Positions 1 through 6,588 are shown, counted from the stretch's first letter. The stretch is 8,802 nucleotides of DNA from Candidatus Omnitrophota bacterium (GCA_017995695.1 JAGOIJ010000064.1:1-8802); one strand, 5' to 3'. Program-made: numbers and translations. Notes: generated from the sequence alone by a model not told the origin.

Positions 1-1
1 G

Positions 2-730
2 CATATTATCACGCAGCTTAAGGCAGATGGCGCCACCTACAAGGCCGTTGAATTTTACGGCCCTGCGATTAACGCCCTTGATATGGATGGAAGGTTCACT
101 ATCTGCAATATGGTTATTGAAATGGGAGCAAAAGTTGGTTTTATGCCGCAGGATGCCAAGACTTTTGCCTGGCTGAAGGAGCGCATGCAGCATAAAACAA
201 AGATTGCGGCCGTAACAGCAGATCCCGACGCAGTTTATGCTAAAGTGCTTACCTTTAATATTTCAAACCTCAAGCCGCAAGTTGCGCAGCCGCATACCGT
301 TGATTCAGCGGTTTCTGCGGGGAGTCTTAAAAAGGTAGCTATTCAAGAAGCATTTTTAGGCACGTGCACCAACGGAAGATTGTCAGATTTAAAGATCGCT
401 GCAGGTATTTTAAAAAATAGAAAGATTGCCCCTGGCGTACGATTAATTGTTGCTCCTGCTTCACGGTCGATTTTACTTGAAGCCATGCGGCTTGGTATTA
501 TTGATACGCTCGTAAAAGCAGGCGCAGTCGTTGTTGCCAGCGGGTGCGGACCGTGCGTTGGAACGCATAATGGCGTTCCAGCCGACGGAGAAGTAGTTAT
601 TTCAACAGCGAATAGGAATTTCTTAGGGCGTATGGGAAACCCAAACGCCTTTATTTATCTTGGATCACCGGCGACAGTTGCCGCTTCAGCAATCAAGGGC
701 AGGATTGCGGATCCGAGGGAATTTCTTTAG
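2..730 (+). CDS. Aconitase/3-isopropylmalate dehydratase family, large subunit (5'-truncated by the window edge)
   Basis: This is the C-terminal ~242 residues of a [4Fe-4S] hydro-lyase large subunit; the frame is open from base 2, so the true start lies upstream. The three cluster-ligand cysteines are visible: one in GTCTNGR (codon 365-367) and a CxxC pair in SGCGPCVG (codons 545-547 and 554-556). The segments MDGRFTICNMVIEMGAK and GSPATVAASAIKG are typical of the LeuC/HacA branch. In this branch the swivelling small subunit is a separate protein, and one follows at 1802. By homology the enzyme isomerises a hydroxy-tricarboxylic acid by dehydration and rehydration: isopropylmalate, homocitrate or citrate. 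The neighbouring isocitrate and malate dehydrogenases make an aconitase-like role attractive, but this is inference from context. A leuC label would also be defensible from homology alone. Family assignment is secure; substrate is not. Confidence 0.93.
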   Translation, partial: HIITQLKADGATYKAVEFYGPAINALDMDGRFTICNMVIEMGAKVGFMPQDAKTFAWLKERMQHKTKIAAVTADPDAVYAKVLTFNISNLKPQVAQPHTVDSAVSAGSLKKVAIQEAFLGTCTNGRLSDLKIAAGILKNRKIAPGVRLIVAPASRSILLEAMRLGIIDTLVKAGAVVVASGCGPCVGTHNGVPADGEVVISTANRNFLGRMGNPNAFIYLGSPATVAASAIKGRIADPREFL

Positions 731-746
731 TACTAAGGAGGAATAA

Positions 747-1796
747 ATGGAAATCAAGGAATTGCTTGAGTTGACTATTGAACGAAAAGCATCCGATTTG
801 CACCTTACAGAAAAAGAGCCTCCGATTGTACGCATTGACGGTAAGATCATCCGCTTGACTAATTTTTCGGTTATCCAGCGGGATGAGCTCAAGCGCATGA
901 TTTACGGCGTGCTCACGAATCCGCAAAAAGAAATGTTTGAGCGGAATCTTGAGCTTGATTTTTCACTTGCCTTGCCTGGTTTTGACCGTTTCCGCGTGAA
1001 TATTCACATGCAAAAAGGGTCGGTTGAAGCTGCGATGCGACGCGTCCCTCTGGTTGTCCCCGCAGCAGCGGAATTAGGCCTGCCGCCGATCATTCCAGAG
1101 CTTGCGCGCAAGCCCAATGGTTTGGTTCTGGTTACGGGCCCGACTGGCGTGGGAAAGACAACAACCCTGGCAACCATGGTTGACCTTATTAACAATGAGC
1201 GCGAGTGTCTCATTGTTTCCATTGAAGATCCTATAGAATTTATTTATACGAATAAAAAAGCTATCATCAAGCAACGCGAAGTTTACTCTGATACGCATTC
1301 ATTCGCTGAAGCATTACGTCATGCGTTGCGCCAAGATCCTAATGTTATCATCGTCGGTGAAATGCGTGATTTGGAAACGATCTCAACGACGCTGACGGCC
1401 GCAGAAACGGGCCACTTGGTGCTTGCAACGTTGCACACGCCTGATGCCCCGCAAACAATCCAAAGAATCGTAGATGTTTTTCCGCCGCACCAGCAGCAGG
1501 AAGTGCGCTTACAGCTTGCAGACTGCTTGCAGGCAGTCGTGTCGCAGTTATTGCTTCCGCGCGCGTCAGGATCTGGCCGCGTGCTTGCAACCGAGATCAT
1601 GGTGGCGACCCCTGGTATCAGAAACTTGATTCGCGAGCAGGAAATTGAACAGATTCCAACCCTTATGCAGACCGGAAGCCAGTACGGCATGAGGACTATG
1701 GATAAATGCCTTAAGGAATTATTCCAACAAGGCATGATTGCCATGGATGTGGCGCTTTCCAAGGCTAAGAACGTTGAAGAGTTTAAGCATCTTTAA
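747..1796 (+). CDS. pilT: PilT-type type IV pilus retraction ATPase
   Basis: This 349-residue cytoplasmic hexameric ATPase would power pilus retraction (twitching, DNA uptake). The length and the absence of the long N-terminal domain and zinc tetracysteine fit PilT rather than PilB. Visible motifs are Walker A GPTGVGKTTT (131-140), the Asp box IVSIEDPIEF (~157-165), Walker B VIIVGEMRD (~200-208 with Glu205), the His box TGHLVLATLHT (His223, His230) and a PilT-characteristic GIRNLIREQ segment near 290-298. The C-terminus continues with a family-typical GMRTMDKCLKEL helix. The start is supported by a strong Shine-Dalgarno sequence TAAGGAGG (734-741), 5 nt before ATG. It begins 16 nt after the large hydro-lyase subunit and ends 5 nt before the small one, so it is probably cotranscribed with both. 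No other pilus gene is in the window, and the location is odd. PilU is the nearest alternative name. Confidence 0.93.
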   Translation: MEIKELLELTIERKASDLHLTEKEPPIVRIDGKIIRLTNFSVIQRDELKRMIYGVLTNPQKEMFERNLELDFSLALPGFDRFRVNIHMQKGSVEAAMRRVPLVVPAAAELGLPPIIPELARKPNGLVLVTGPTGVGKTTTLATMVDLINNERECLIVSIEDPIEFIYTNKKAIIKQREVYSDTHSFAEALRHALRQDPNVIIVGEMRDLETISTTLTAAETGHLVLATLHTPDAPQTIQRIVDVFPPHQQQEVRLQLADCLQAVVSQLLLPRASGSGRVLATEIMVATPGIRNLIREQEIEQIPTLMQTGSQYGMRTMDKCLKELFQQGMIAMDVALSKAKNVEEFKHL

Positions 1797-1801
1797 TCAA
1801 T

Positions 1802-2305
1802 ATGAATATTAAAGGACAATCTATCAAGCTCGGTGACAATATCAATACGGATTTCATTATTTCCGGCCGGTATAAATTTGCTATTACCGATATGAAGGAA
1901 TTAGCCAAGCATATTATGGAAGATATTGATCCGACATTCCCGGCTAAGATTACCCCCGGCAAATCTATTATTGTTGCGGGGAATAATTTCGGCATGGGTT
2001 CATCGCGCGAGCAGGCGCCCTTAGTCATTAAAGAGGCAGGTATTACCGCTGTGCTCTCGAAAGCCTTTGCGCGTATTTTTTTCCGTAATGGATTTAATAT
2101 CGGTCTTCCTTTAATTGAAGTGGATACTGATTTAATCTCTGAAGGCGATGAATTGGATATTGATTTAGATCGAGGCATCGTGCGTAATGTGTCCAAGGGA
2201 ATCGAGCTTCAGAGCAAGCCGCTGCCGAAGTTTATGCAAGAGCTGCTTCGGGAGGGCGGAGTTGTCAATTATTTTAAGAAGCACAAGAAATTGCCCGAAG
2301 TTTAA
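1802..2305 (+). CDS. Aconitase/3-isopropylmalate dehydratase family, small subunit
   Basis: This 167-residue swivelling-domain subunit should assemble with the large subunit encoded at 2-730. Family hallmarks are the N-terminal GDNINTDFII (11-20), GNNFGMGSSREQAP (60-73, with the substrate-binding GSSRE), and SKAFARIFFRNGFNIGLPLIE (86-106). The length matches the short archaeal-type LeuD/HacB class rather than the ~200-residue enterobacterial LeuD. The loop after NTD, which in this family influences substrate choice (YLR in isopropylmalate isomerases, YLV-type in homoaconitases), reads RYKF here. Substrate therefore cannot be read off directly. The ATG lies 5 nt after the pilT stop with no clear Shine-Dalgarno sequence, suggesting translational coupling. 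Downstream is a GC-rich hairpin that may end the transcript. Confidence 0.92.
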   Translation: MNIKGQSIKLGDNINTDFIISGRYKFAITDMKELAKHIMEDIDPTFPAKITPGKSIIVAGNNFGMGSSREQAPLVIKEAGITAVLSKAFARIFFRNGFNIGLPLIEVDTDLISEGDELDIDLDRGIVRNVSKGIELQSKPLPKFMQELLREGGVVNYFKKHKKLPEV

Positions 2306-2318
2306 ACGTTACGGATCT

Positions 2319-2343
2319 GCAGGGGACACCCTGCTTTAAAATT
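2319..2343 (+). terminator. Possible weak terminator hairpin after the small hydro-lyase subunit (GGGGACAC repeat)
   Basis: GCAGGG (2319-2324) pairs with CCCTGC (2329-2334) around a GACA loop. It is followed by TTTAAAATT, and it begins 14 nt after the leuD-like stop. The stem is GC-rich but the T-run is short, so termination would be modest. The hairpin contains GGGGACAC (2322-2329), the tag seen at three other gene ends here; the 10-mer GGGACACCCT at 2323-2332 recurs exactly at 6534-6543. It may be a repeat remnant rather than an evolved terminator. Confidence 0.4.
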
Positions 2344-2351
2344 ACTTGTTG

Positions 2352-2377
2352 ACACATAGCAGAGTGTTCTCTGTGTG
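2352..2377. repeat. Small imperfect hairpin in the repeat-filled gap
   Basis: CAGAG (2360-2364) pairs with CTCTG (2369-2373) around a TGTT loop, and flanking CACA (2353-2356) can pair with TGTG (2374-2377) across a bulged TAG. TTGACA at 2349-2354 resembles a -35 box, but nothing resembling a -10 lies 16-18 nt on. Function unknown; it belongs to the 219-bp gap between the small hydro-lyase subunit and isocitrate dehydrogenase, which contains no gene. Confidence 0.35.
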
Positions 2378-2386
2378 AATTGAAAA

Positions 2387-2407
2387 GTGTTATTGCGAAC
2401 CACGGAA
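2387..2407. repeat. Partial left-end copy of the adjacent palindromic repeat
   Basis: The 16 bases from 2387 (GTGTTATTGCGAACCA) match the left end of the full element at 2415 (GTGTCATTGCGAACCC) except for two bases, and similarity continues for a few more. The two starts are 28 bp apart. It looks like a degenerate end left by an earlier insertion or by slippage. Confidence 0.6.
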
Positions 2408-2414
2408 TTCTAAT

Positions 2415-2503
2415 GTGTCATTGCGAACCCCGAAGGGGTGAAGCAATCTAAGGGTTTGCTTCGTCGTTAAGATAAGCAATAGCATTACTCCTCGCAATGA
2501 CAC
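2415..2503. repeat. 89-bp palindromic MITE-like interspersed repeat
   Basis: Perfect 12-bp inverted ends GTGTCATTGCGA (2415-2426) and TCGCAATGACAC (2492-2503) enclose two inner hairpins: ACCCC/GGGGT (2427-2431 and 2435-2439), and AAGCAA/TTGCTT (2441-2446 and 2456-2461). It contains no ORF. 'CATTGCGA...AAGCAATC...TCGCAATGAC' palindromes are a familiar type of non-coding dispersed repeat in many environmental bacterial genomes; that comparison is from memory. It sits 21 bp before the isocitrate dehydrogenase start, so it would be transcribed in the leader of that gene if transcription comes from upstream. No flanking target duplication is obvious. Confidence 0.75.
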
Positions 2504-2524
2504 TTAAGGGACAGTGAGCTTAAT

Positions 2525-3616
2525 ATGCCTTACACAGTTACCTTAATCCCTGGCGATGGTATCGGCCCTGAAGTTGCGCAAGCAGCTAAGCGCTGCATTG
2601 AGGCAACCGGGGTTAAGATTTCCTGGGAAACAATGAATGCCGGCGCTGAAACGCTGGAAAAAACCGGTGAAATCCTTCCCGATTCAGTAATTTCCTCCAT
2701 AAGAAAAAATAAGATTTGTTTAAAAGGTCCGATCACCACTCCTATTGGTACAGGATTTCGCTCAGTCAATGTGGCAATCCGTCATGCGTTGGATCTATAC
2801 GCGTGCGTGCGGCCGGCAAAATCTTATGTGGGCGTGAAAAGCGCGTACCAGAATATTGACCTGGTGGTGGTGCGCGAGAATAGCGAGGATCTTTACGCAG
2901 GAATTGAGTTTGAAATTGACAAACAGGAGACCAAAGAGCTCATTCAGTCGATTGAAGCGAAAAGTAAAAAGAAGATTAGGCCTGATTCAGGCATCAGCAT
3001 CAAGCCCATATCAAAAAGCGCATCAGAGCGCATTGCGCGCTTTGCTTTTGAATATGCCTTAACAAATAATCGTAAAAAGGTGACGTGCATTACCAAGGCC
3101 AATATTATGAAGTTTACTGATGGCCTGTTTCTTAAAACCTGCCGCGATGTTGCCCAGCAGTATGCGGGAAGAGTTGCGTTTGAAGAAGCGCTGGTTGATA
3201 ATATGAGCATGCAATTAGTGCAGCGTCCGCATAATTTTGATGTGCTCATGTTGCCGAATCTGTACGGCGATATCCTTTCAGATCTTTGCGCGGGCCTGGT
3301 AGGAGGCCTGGGCGTTGCTCCGGGAGCCAATATCGGCGATGGCATCGCTGTTTTTGAAGCGGTGCACGGTTCAGCCCCTAAATATAAAGGATTAAATAAA
3401 GTTAACCCGACAGCCATGATCTTATCAGGCGCGCTCATGTTGCGTTGGCTCAAAGAGGAAAAAGCTGCGGATAGATTAGAGAAGGCAGTGCAGCAGGTTA
3501 TTGCCGAAGGTAAATCCGTGACCTACGATTTAAAACCCGACCGCAATGATCCGACTGCCGTGGGCACCCAAGAAATGGCCACTGCCATCATCCACCATCT
3601 TAGGGACGCTCTTTAA
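2525..3616 (+). CDS. icd: Isocitrate dehydrogenase, short form, probably NADP-dependent
   Basis: This 363-residue beta-decarboxylating dehydrogenase oxidises isocitrate to 2-oxoglutarate. Residues lining the isocitrate site of E. coli Icd have counterparts: Ser80, Asn82 and Arg86 in FRSVNVAIRHALDLY, Arg96, Arg117 in VVRENSEDLYAG, Tyr124, Lys191 in TKANIMKFTDG, and Asp225, Asp249 and Asp253. The RSxN signature points to isocitrate rather than isopropylmalate, so this is not leuB. Lys286, Tyr287, Val293 and Tyr334 (PKY...KVNP, SVTYDL) match the E. coli positions that recognise NADP; NAD-type enzymes usually have Asp-Ile and Ala at the first three. The protein is shorter than E. coli Icd (416 residues), like the compact class in many bacteria. 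The ribosome site is weak (GTGAG at 2514-2518). Its last codons and stop fall inside a small inverted repeat. Cofactor preference is inferred. Confidence 0.92.
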   Translation: MPYTVTLIPGDGIGPEVAQAAKRCIEATGVKISWETMNAGAETLEKTGEILPDSVISSIRKNKICLKGPITTPIGTGFRSVNVAIRHALDLYACVRPAKSYVGVKSAYQNIDLVVVRENSEDLYAGIEFEIDKQETKELIQSIEAKSKKKIRPDSGISIKPISKSASERIARFAFEYALTNNRKKVTCITKANIMKFTDGLFLKTCRDVAQQYAGRVAFEEALVDNMSMQLVQRPHNFDVLMLPNLYGDILSDLCAGLVGGLGVAPGANIGDGIAVFEAVHGSAPKYKGLNKVNPTAMILSGALMLRWLKEEKAADRLEKAVQQVIAEGKSVTYDLKPDRNDPTAVGTQEMATAIIHHLRDAL

Positions 3617-3660
3617 TCCAATCGAGTACCGCTCTTGAATCCAATCGGAAGAGTGTCCCC
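3602..3660. repeat. GGGACRC inverted repeat at the 3' end of icd, with an internal 23-bp duplication
   Basis: GGGACGCTCTT (3603-3613) pairs with AAGAGTGTCCC (3649-3659) over 11 bp with one G-T wobble. The left arm is icd coding sequence and supplies its last codons. Inside, CGCTCTTtAATCCAATCG (3607-3624) is repeated as CGCTCTTgAATCCAATCG (3630-3647), a period of 23 bp with one mismatch. The right half (3641-3660) matches the right half of the lipB repeat (6549-6568) at 16 of 20 positions. With no T-run after the stem, it is not a classical terminator. Confidence 0.65.
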
Positions 3661-3685
3661 AGTGCGAAATAACGATTAAGCGAAT

Positions 3686-4615
3686 ATGAAAATTTCAATA
3701 CTTGGAGCAGGAAACGTCGGTGGGACAACAGCGCTTCGCTTAGCCCATGAAAATGTGGGTGAGCTGGTGCTGTTTGATATTGTGAGCGGATTAGCTAAGG
3801 GTAAAGTCATGGATATGCTTGACGCGCGGCTCTTAGTTAAGACAAATTACGCTCTCATCGGCACTGAAGATGTCAAAGAGATAAAAGATTCTGATATTGT
3901 GGTGATTACTGCTGGCCTCGCGCGCAAGCCTGGCATGACGCGTGAAGAGCTCCTGGCAAAAAATGCCCAGATCCTTAAAGGCTTGTGCCTGAACATCCGC
4001 GAACTTGCGCCAGATTCAGTCGTTGTAGTGGTCACCAATCCGCTTGATGCCATGACGTATCTTGTGCACAAGAGCACAAAATTTGATAGCAATAAAGTTA
4101 TTGGCATGGGCGCAAGCCTTGATGCTGCGCGCTTAGCCAATCTTATAAGCGAAGATTTAAATATTCCGGTTACGGATGTTGAGCCTTGCGTTATTGGCGT
4201 GCATGGCGAGGGCATGCTTCCTATGCCGCGCTTCACCACCGTCAAGGGTGTAACCTTGGAGGAATTTTTCAGCGAAGAACAACTGAAGGCGCTGCTTTCC
4301 AAGACGATTAATCGCGGCGCGCAGATTGTTTCTCATTTAGGAAGCGGCAGCGCGTTTTATGCTCCTTCTGCAGCTATTGCAAGCCTGGTCTTGGCAATTG
4401 CCAAAGATGAAAAACGCACTATTGCTGTTTCGGCTTTGCTGCAGGGAGAATATGGAGCAAAAGATGTCTGCGTTGGCGTTCCTTGCCGCATTGGGCGTAG
4501 CGGTATTGAGAATATTATCGAGCTTGATCTGAATGAGAAAGAAAAAGCTGCCTTCAGCGCAGCAGTATCCTACGTGCACAGTAATATTAAGTTATTAGCT
4601 GATTTTATTTCCTGA
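3686..4615 (+). CDS. mdh: NAD-dependent malate dehydrogenase
   Basis: This 309-residue enzyme of the LDH/MDH family interconverts malate and oxaloacetate. The Rossmann motif GAGNVGG (7-13), followed by an acidic residue at the end of strand 2 (Asp31), indicates NAD. The mobile loop ITAGLARKPGMTREE carries Arg80 and Arg86, the malate dehydrogenase signature; lactate dehydrogenases have Gln at the first position. Asn118, the Asp146/Arg149 pair in SLDAARLA and the catalytic His173 in GVHGEGMLP are all present. The usual HGD after the histidine is HGE here, a conservative change. The start has no good Shine-Dalgarno sequence, and the stop is one base before the lpd start. It follows icd by 69 bp that are mostly repeat. 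Confidence 0.94.
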   Translation: MKISILGAGNVGGTTALRLAHENVGELVLFDIVSGLAKGKVMDMLDARLLVKTNYALIGTEDVKEIKDSDIVVITAGLARKPGMTREELLAKNAQILKGLCLNIRELAPDSVVVVVTNPLDAMTYLVHKSTKFDSNKVIGMGASLDAARLANLISEDLNIPVTDVEPCVIGVHGEGMLPMPRFTTVKGVTLEEFFSEEQLKALLSKTINRGAQIVSHLGSGSAFYAPSAAIASLVLAIAKDEKRTIAVSALLQGEYGAKDVCVGVPCRIGRSGIENIIELDLNEKEKAAFSAAVSYVHSNIKLLADFIS

Positions 4616-4616
4616 T

Positions 4617-5921
4617 ATGGATTATGATTTAGTTATTATCGGCGCCGGCTGGGCAGGTTTTAACGCAGCGCAGCGCGCCAAAGAGCTTAAACTACGCGTA
4701 GCATTAGTTGATAAAGGCCCTATCGGCGGCACCTGTCTTAACCTCGGCTGCATCCCCACCAAGACGCTGCTTCAATCCGCAAAAACGTTATCATTAGCGA
4801 AAAAATCTGCTATATTTGGCGTTAACGTTTCCAATATTGAGATTGATTTCGCGCGCATTCAGCAGCGCAAGGCCGATATAATCAATAAACTTGCGCAAGG
4901 CATGCAAGGAACGCTTAAAGGTGTTGACGTTATTAACGCTGAAGCAAAGATTACTTCTCGCACAGTTGTCCAAGCGGGGAATACGGAGCTTAAAACAAAA
5001 GCGATCCTCATCGCCACCGGCTCAAAGCCGCAACAGCTTCCCGCTATTTCGTTTGATCATACGAAAATCCTTTCAAGTGACGATATCTTGAATCTTAAGG
5101 AAATCCCGCAATCGCTATTAATTATCGGCGGCGGCGTGATCGGTTGTGAATTTGCCTGCCTTTTTTCTGCGTTAGGCACCAAGGTCACCATCGTGGAAAA
5201 GATGCCCCAGCTTTTGCCAGGCGAAGATGCTGATGTAGCTAAAAAACTTGAGGTTTCGCTCAAAAAGAAGGGGATAGTTGTTGCCACCAATACCGACGCC
5301 AGCGCTTATAAGTTCGATGATTTTGCATTGGTGCTGTTGAGCGTTGGGCGCCTGCCCAATACAAGCACTATTGGACTTGAGTCAGTCGGTGTTACCATTA
5401 ATAGAAATCGCATCGTTGTTGATAATTATTTACAGACCAATGTTGCAGGAATTTTTGCCGCAGGGGATTGCACTGGCACGATCATGCTTGCGCATTATGC
5501 CGCATATCAAGGCCGATTATGCGTTCATAATATCGCCAAGCCGCTTGATCCACTGAAGGCAGACAATGCTGTTGTACCAAACTGTATTTTTACTGACCCT
5601 GAAATTGCCAGCGTCGGCTTAAAAGAGGAAACCGCAAAGCACTTAGGGATCTCAATTGAAATCAGCAAGTTTGATTTTCTTGGGTCCGGCATGGCGCGCA
5701 TTATTGAAGAAACTGACGGATTCGTCAAGATTATCACTGATAAAAACTCAAAAAAAATAATCGGCGCATCAATCATTGGCCCGCGCGCTACTGAACTTAT
5801 TGCCGGCCTCGCCATTGCAATACAGCATAAGCTTACAGTATCAAGTCTTCAGGAAACCATTTTTGCCCATCCTACGCTTTCCGAGAGCATCGCAGAAGCC
5901 TTTTTAAATCATGGCGTTTAA
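4617..5921 (+). CDS. lpd: Dihydrolipoyl dehydrogenase (E3), compact form
   Basis: This FAD flavoprotein reoxidises dihydrolipoamide on the swinging arms of 2-oxo acid dehydrogenase or glycine cleavage complexes, passing electrons to NAD. Seen in order: FAD motif GAGWAGFNAA (9-18), redox disulfide GGTCLNLGCIPTK with Cys40 and Cys45, ATGSKP, NAD motif GGGVIGCEFA with acidic Glu in IVEKMP, VGRLPNT, FAD motif AAGDCTG, and the C-terminal His418-Glu423 pair in HPTLSE. At 434 residues it is shorter than the usual 460-475. Much of the deficit lies in the NAD domain between IVEKMPQLLPGEDADVAK and LLSVGRLPNT, where strands seem trimmed, but all catalytic residues remain. It starts 1 nt after the mdh stop with no Shine-Dalgarno sequence and overlaps lipB by 11 nt. 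Confidence 0.93.
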   Translation: MDYDLVIIGAGWAGFNAAQRAKELKLRVALVDKGPIGGTCLNLGCIPTKTLLQSAKTLSLAKKSAIFGVNVSNIEIDFARIQQRKADIINKLAQGMQGTLKGVDVINAEAKITSRTVVQAGNTELKTKAILIATGSKPQQLPAISFDHTKILSSDDILNLKEIPQSLLIIGGGVIGCEFACLFSALGTKVTIVEKMPQLLPGEDADVAKKLEVSLKKKGIVVATNTDASAYKFDDFALVLLSVGRLPNTSTIGLESVGVTINRNRIVVDNYLQTNVAGIFAAGDCTGTIMLAHYAAYQGRLCVHNIAKPLDPLKADNAVVPNCIFTDPEIASVGLKEETAKHLGISIEISKFDFLGSGMARIIEETDGFVKIITDKNSKKIIGASIIGPRATELIAGLAIAIQHKLTVSSLQETIFAHPTLSESIAEAFLNHGV

Positions 5922-6588
5922 TGTTATTGATTTAGGTTTGCTTGATTTTACGCCTGCATGGGAATTTCAAAAAAAGATTCTCAATGAGACCAAGGCAGGC
6001 ATCCGCGCTGCAACGCTCATTCTTTGCCAACATCGACCAGTCATCACCATGGGCCGGCAGGGAAAACTTAGCAATATTGTTGCCTCGGCCGAAGAATTAG
6101 CCACCCGCACGATAAAGGTAATTTCACTTGAACGCGGTGGCGATGTAACCTATCATGGCCCCGGACAGCTAACCATCTACCCCATTATAAATTTATCGTA
6201 TTTTAAAAAAGATATTCACTGGTATTTGCGCTGCCTTGAGCAAATTACGATCAATGTTTTAAAAGAATTAAAGATCCGGGCAGGCCGCAGAGATGGCTTA
6301 ACCGGCGTCTGGATCGGGGATGAGAAAATTGCCTCTATTGGCATCGCCATTAAGCATTGGATTACCTTTCACGGTATTACCATTAATGTTAAACATAATG
6401 ACCTGGAAAATTTCCGGCTTATTCGTCCTTGCGGTATGGATATTCGCATGACTTCCATTGAAGATGTTTTAATTAGCAGGATGGATATCGCCACCATCAA
6501 GCAACTATTCATCAACCACTTTTCACTCTTCGAGGGACACCCTATTGTTCAATCGGTAGGGTATCCCCAAAATGCGGAGGAAATATGA
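5911..6588 (+). CDS. lipB: Lipoyl(octanoyl) transferase LipB
   Basis: This cytoplasmic enzyme moves octanoyl groups from acyl-carrier protein onto lipoyl domains, the first step of lipoate cofactor assembly. It has 225 residues, with ITMGRQGKLSNIV near 45-57, the hallmark RGGDVTYHGPGQLTIYPI (75-92), catalytic Lys139 in GDEKIASIG, WITFHGITINV (150-160) and catalytic Cys174 in RPCGM. ATG 5911 lies inside the last codons of lpd and there is no strong Shine-Dalgarno sequence, so coupled translation is likely. Its stop overlaps the next start (ATGA at 6585-6588), and that next gene encodes a plausible substrate. The C-terminal ~17 residues (from Gly209) are read from a GGGACAC hairpin repeat, and the family would not be expected to conserve them. 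LipA, which inserts the sulfurs, is not in the window. Confidence 0.94.
   Translation: MAFNVIDLGLLDFTPAWEFQKKILNETKAGIRAATLILCQHRPVITMGRQGKLSNIVASAEELATRTIKVISLERGGDVTYHGPGQLTIYPIINLSYFKKDIHWYLRCLEQITINVLKELKIRAGRRDGLTGVWIGDEKIASIGIAIKHWITFHGITINVKHNDLENFRLIRPCGMDIRMTSIEDVLISRMDIATIKQLFINHFSLFEGHPIVQSVGYPQNAEEI
6532..6568. repeat. GGGACAC hairpin repeat embedded in the lipB 3' coding end
   Basis: GGGACACCCTA (6534-6544) pairs with TAGGGTATCCC (6557-6567) around a 12-nt loop, with one mismatch in 11 bp. The left arm shares GGGACACCCT with the hairpin after the small hydro-lyase subunit. The loop and right half (CAATCGG then AGGGTATCCCC) parallel the icd-end repeat (CAATCGG then AGAGTGTCCCC). 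This shared layout makes the icd and lipB copies members of one family. The whole element is translated as lipB tail. Confidence 0.65.

Noticed and set aside
1319..1762. 147-codon open frame on the - strand
   Set aside because: Antisense to pilT's conserved core, with no ribosome site or recognisable motif.
2349..2377. Promoter for icd using TTGACA at 2349
   Set aside because: No -10-like sequence occurs 16-18 bp downstream (TGTGTG at the ideal spacing), and the region is hairpin-forming repeat.
2306..2524. CRISPR array or tRNA in the repeat-rich gap
   Set aside because: Repeats are inverted, few and unevenly spaced with no regular spacers, and no cloverleaf or anticodon arm could be drawn.
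2944..3453. 169-codon open frame on the - strand
   Set aside because: It lies wholly antisense to icd and its residue pattern resembles no protein; it is a shadow frame of a well-supported gene.
2525..3616. Calling this gene leuB (3-isopropylmalate dehydrogenase)
   Set aside because: FRSVNVAIR and the other isocitrate-site residues match isocitrate dehydrogenase, despite the neighbouring LeuC/LeuD-like subunits.
3847..4302. 151-codon open frame on the - strand
   Set aside because: Antisense shadow of mdh, low-complexity Ser/Arg-rich translation.
3686..4615. Calling this gene lactate dehydrogenase
   Set aside because: Arg80 in the mobile loop (ARKPGMTR) is the malate dehydrogenase residue; lactate dehydrogenases have Gln there.
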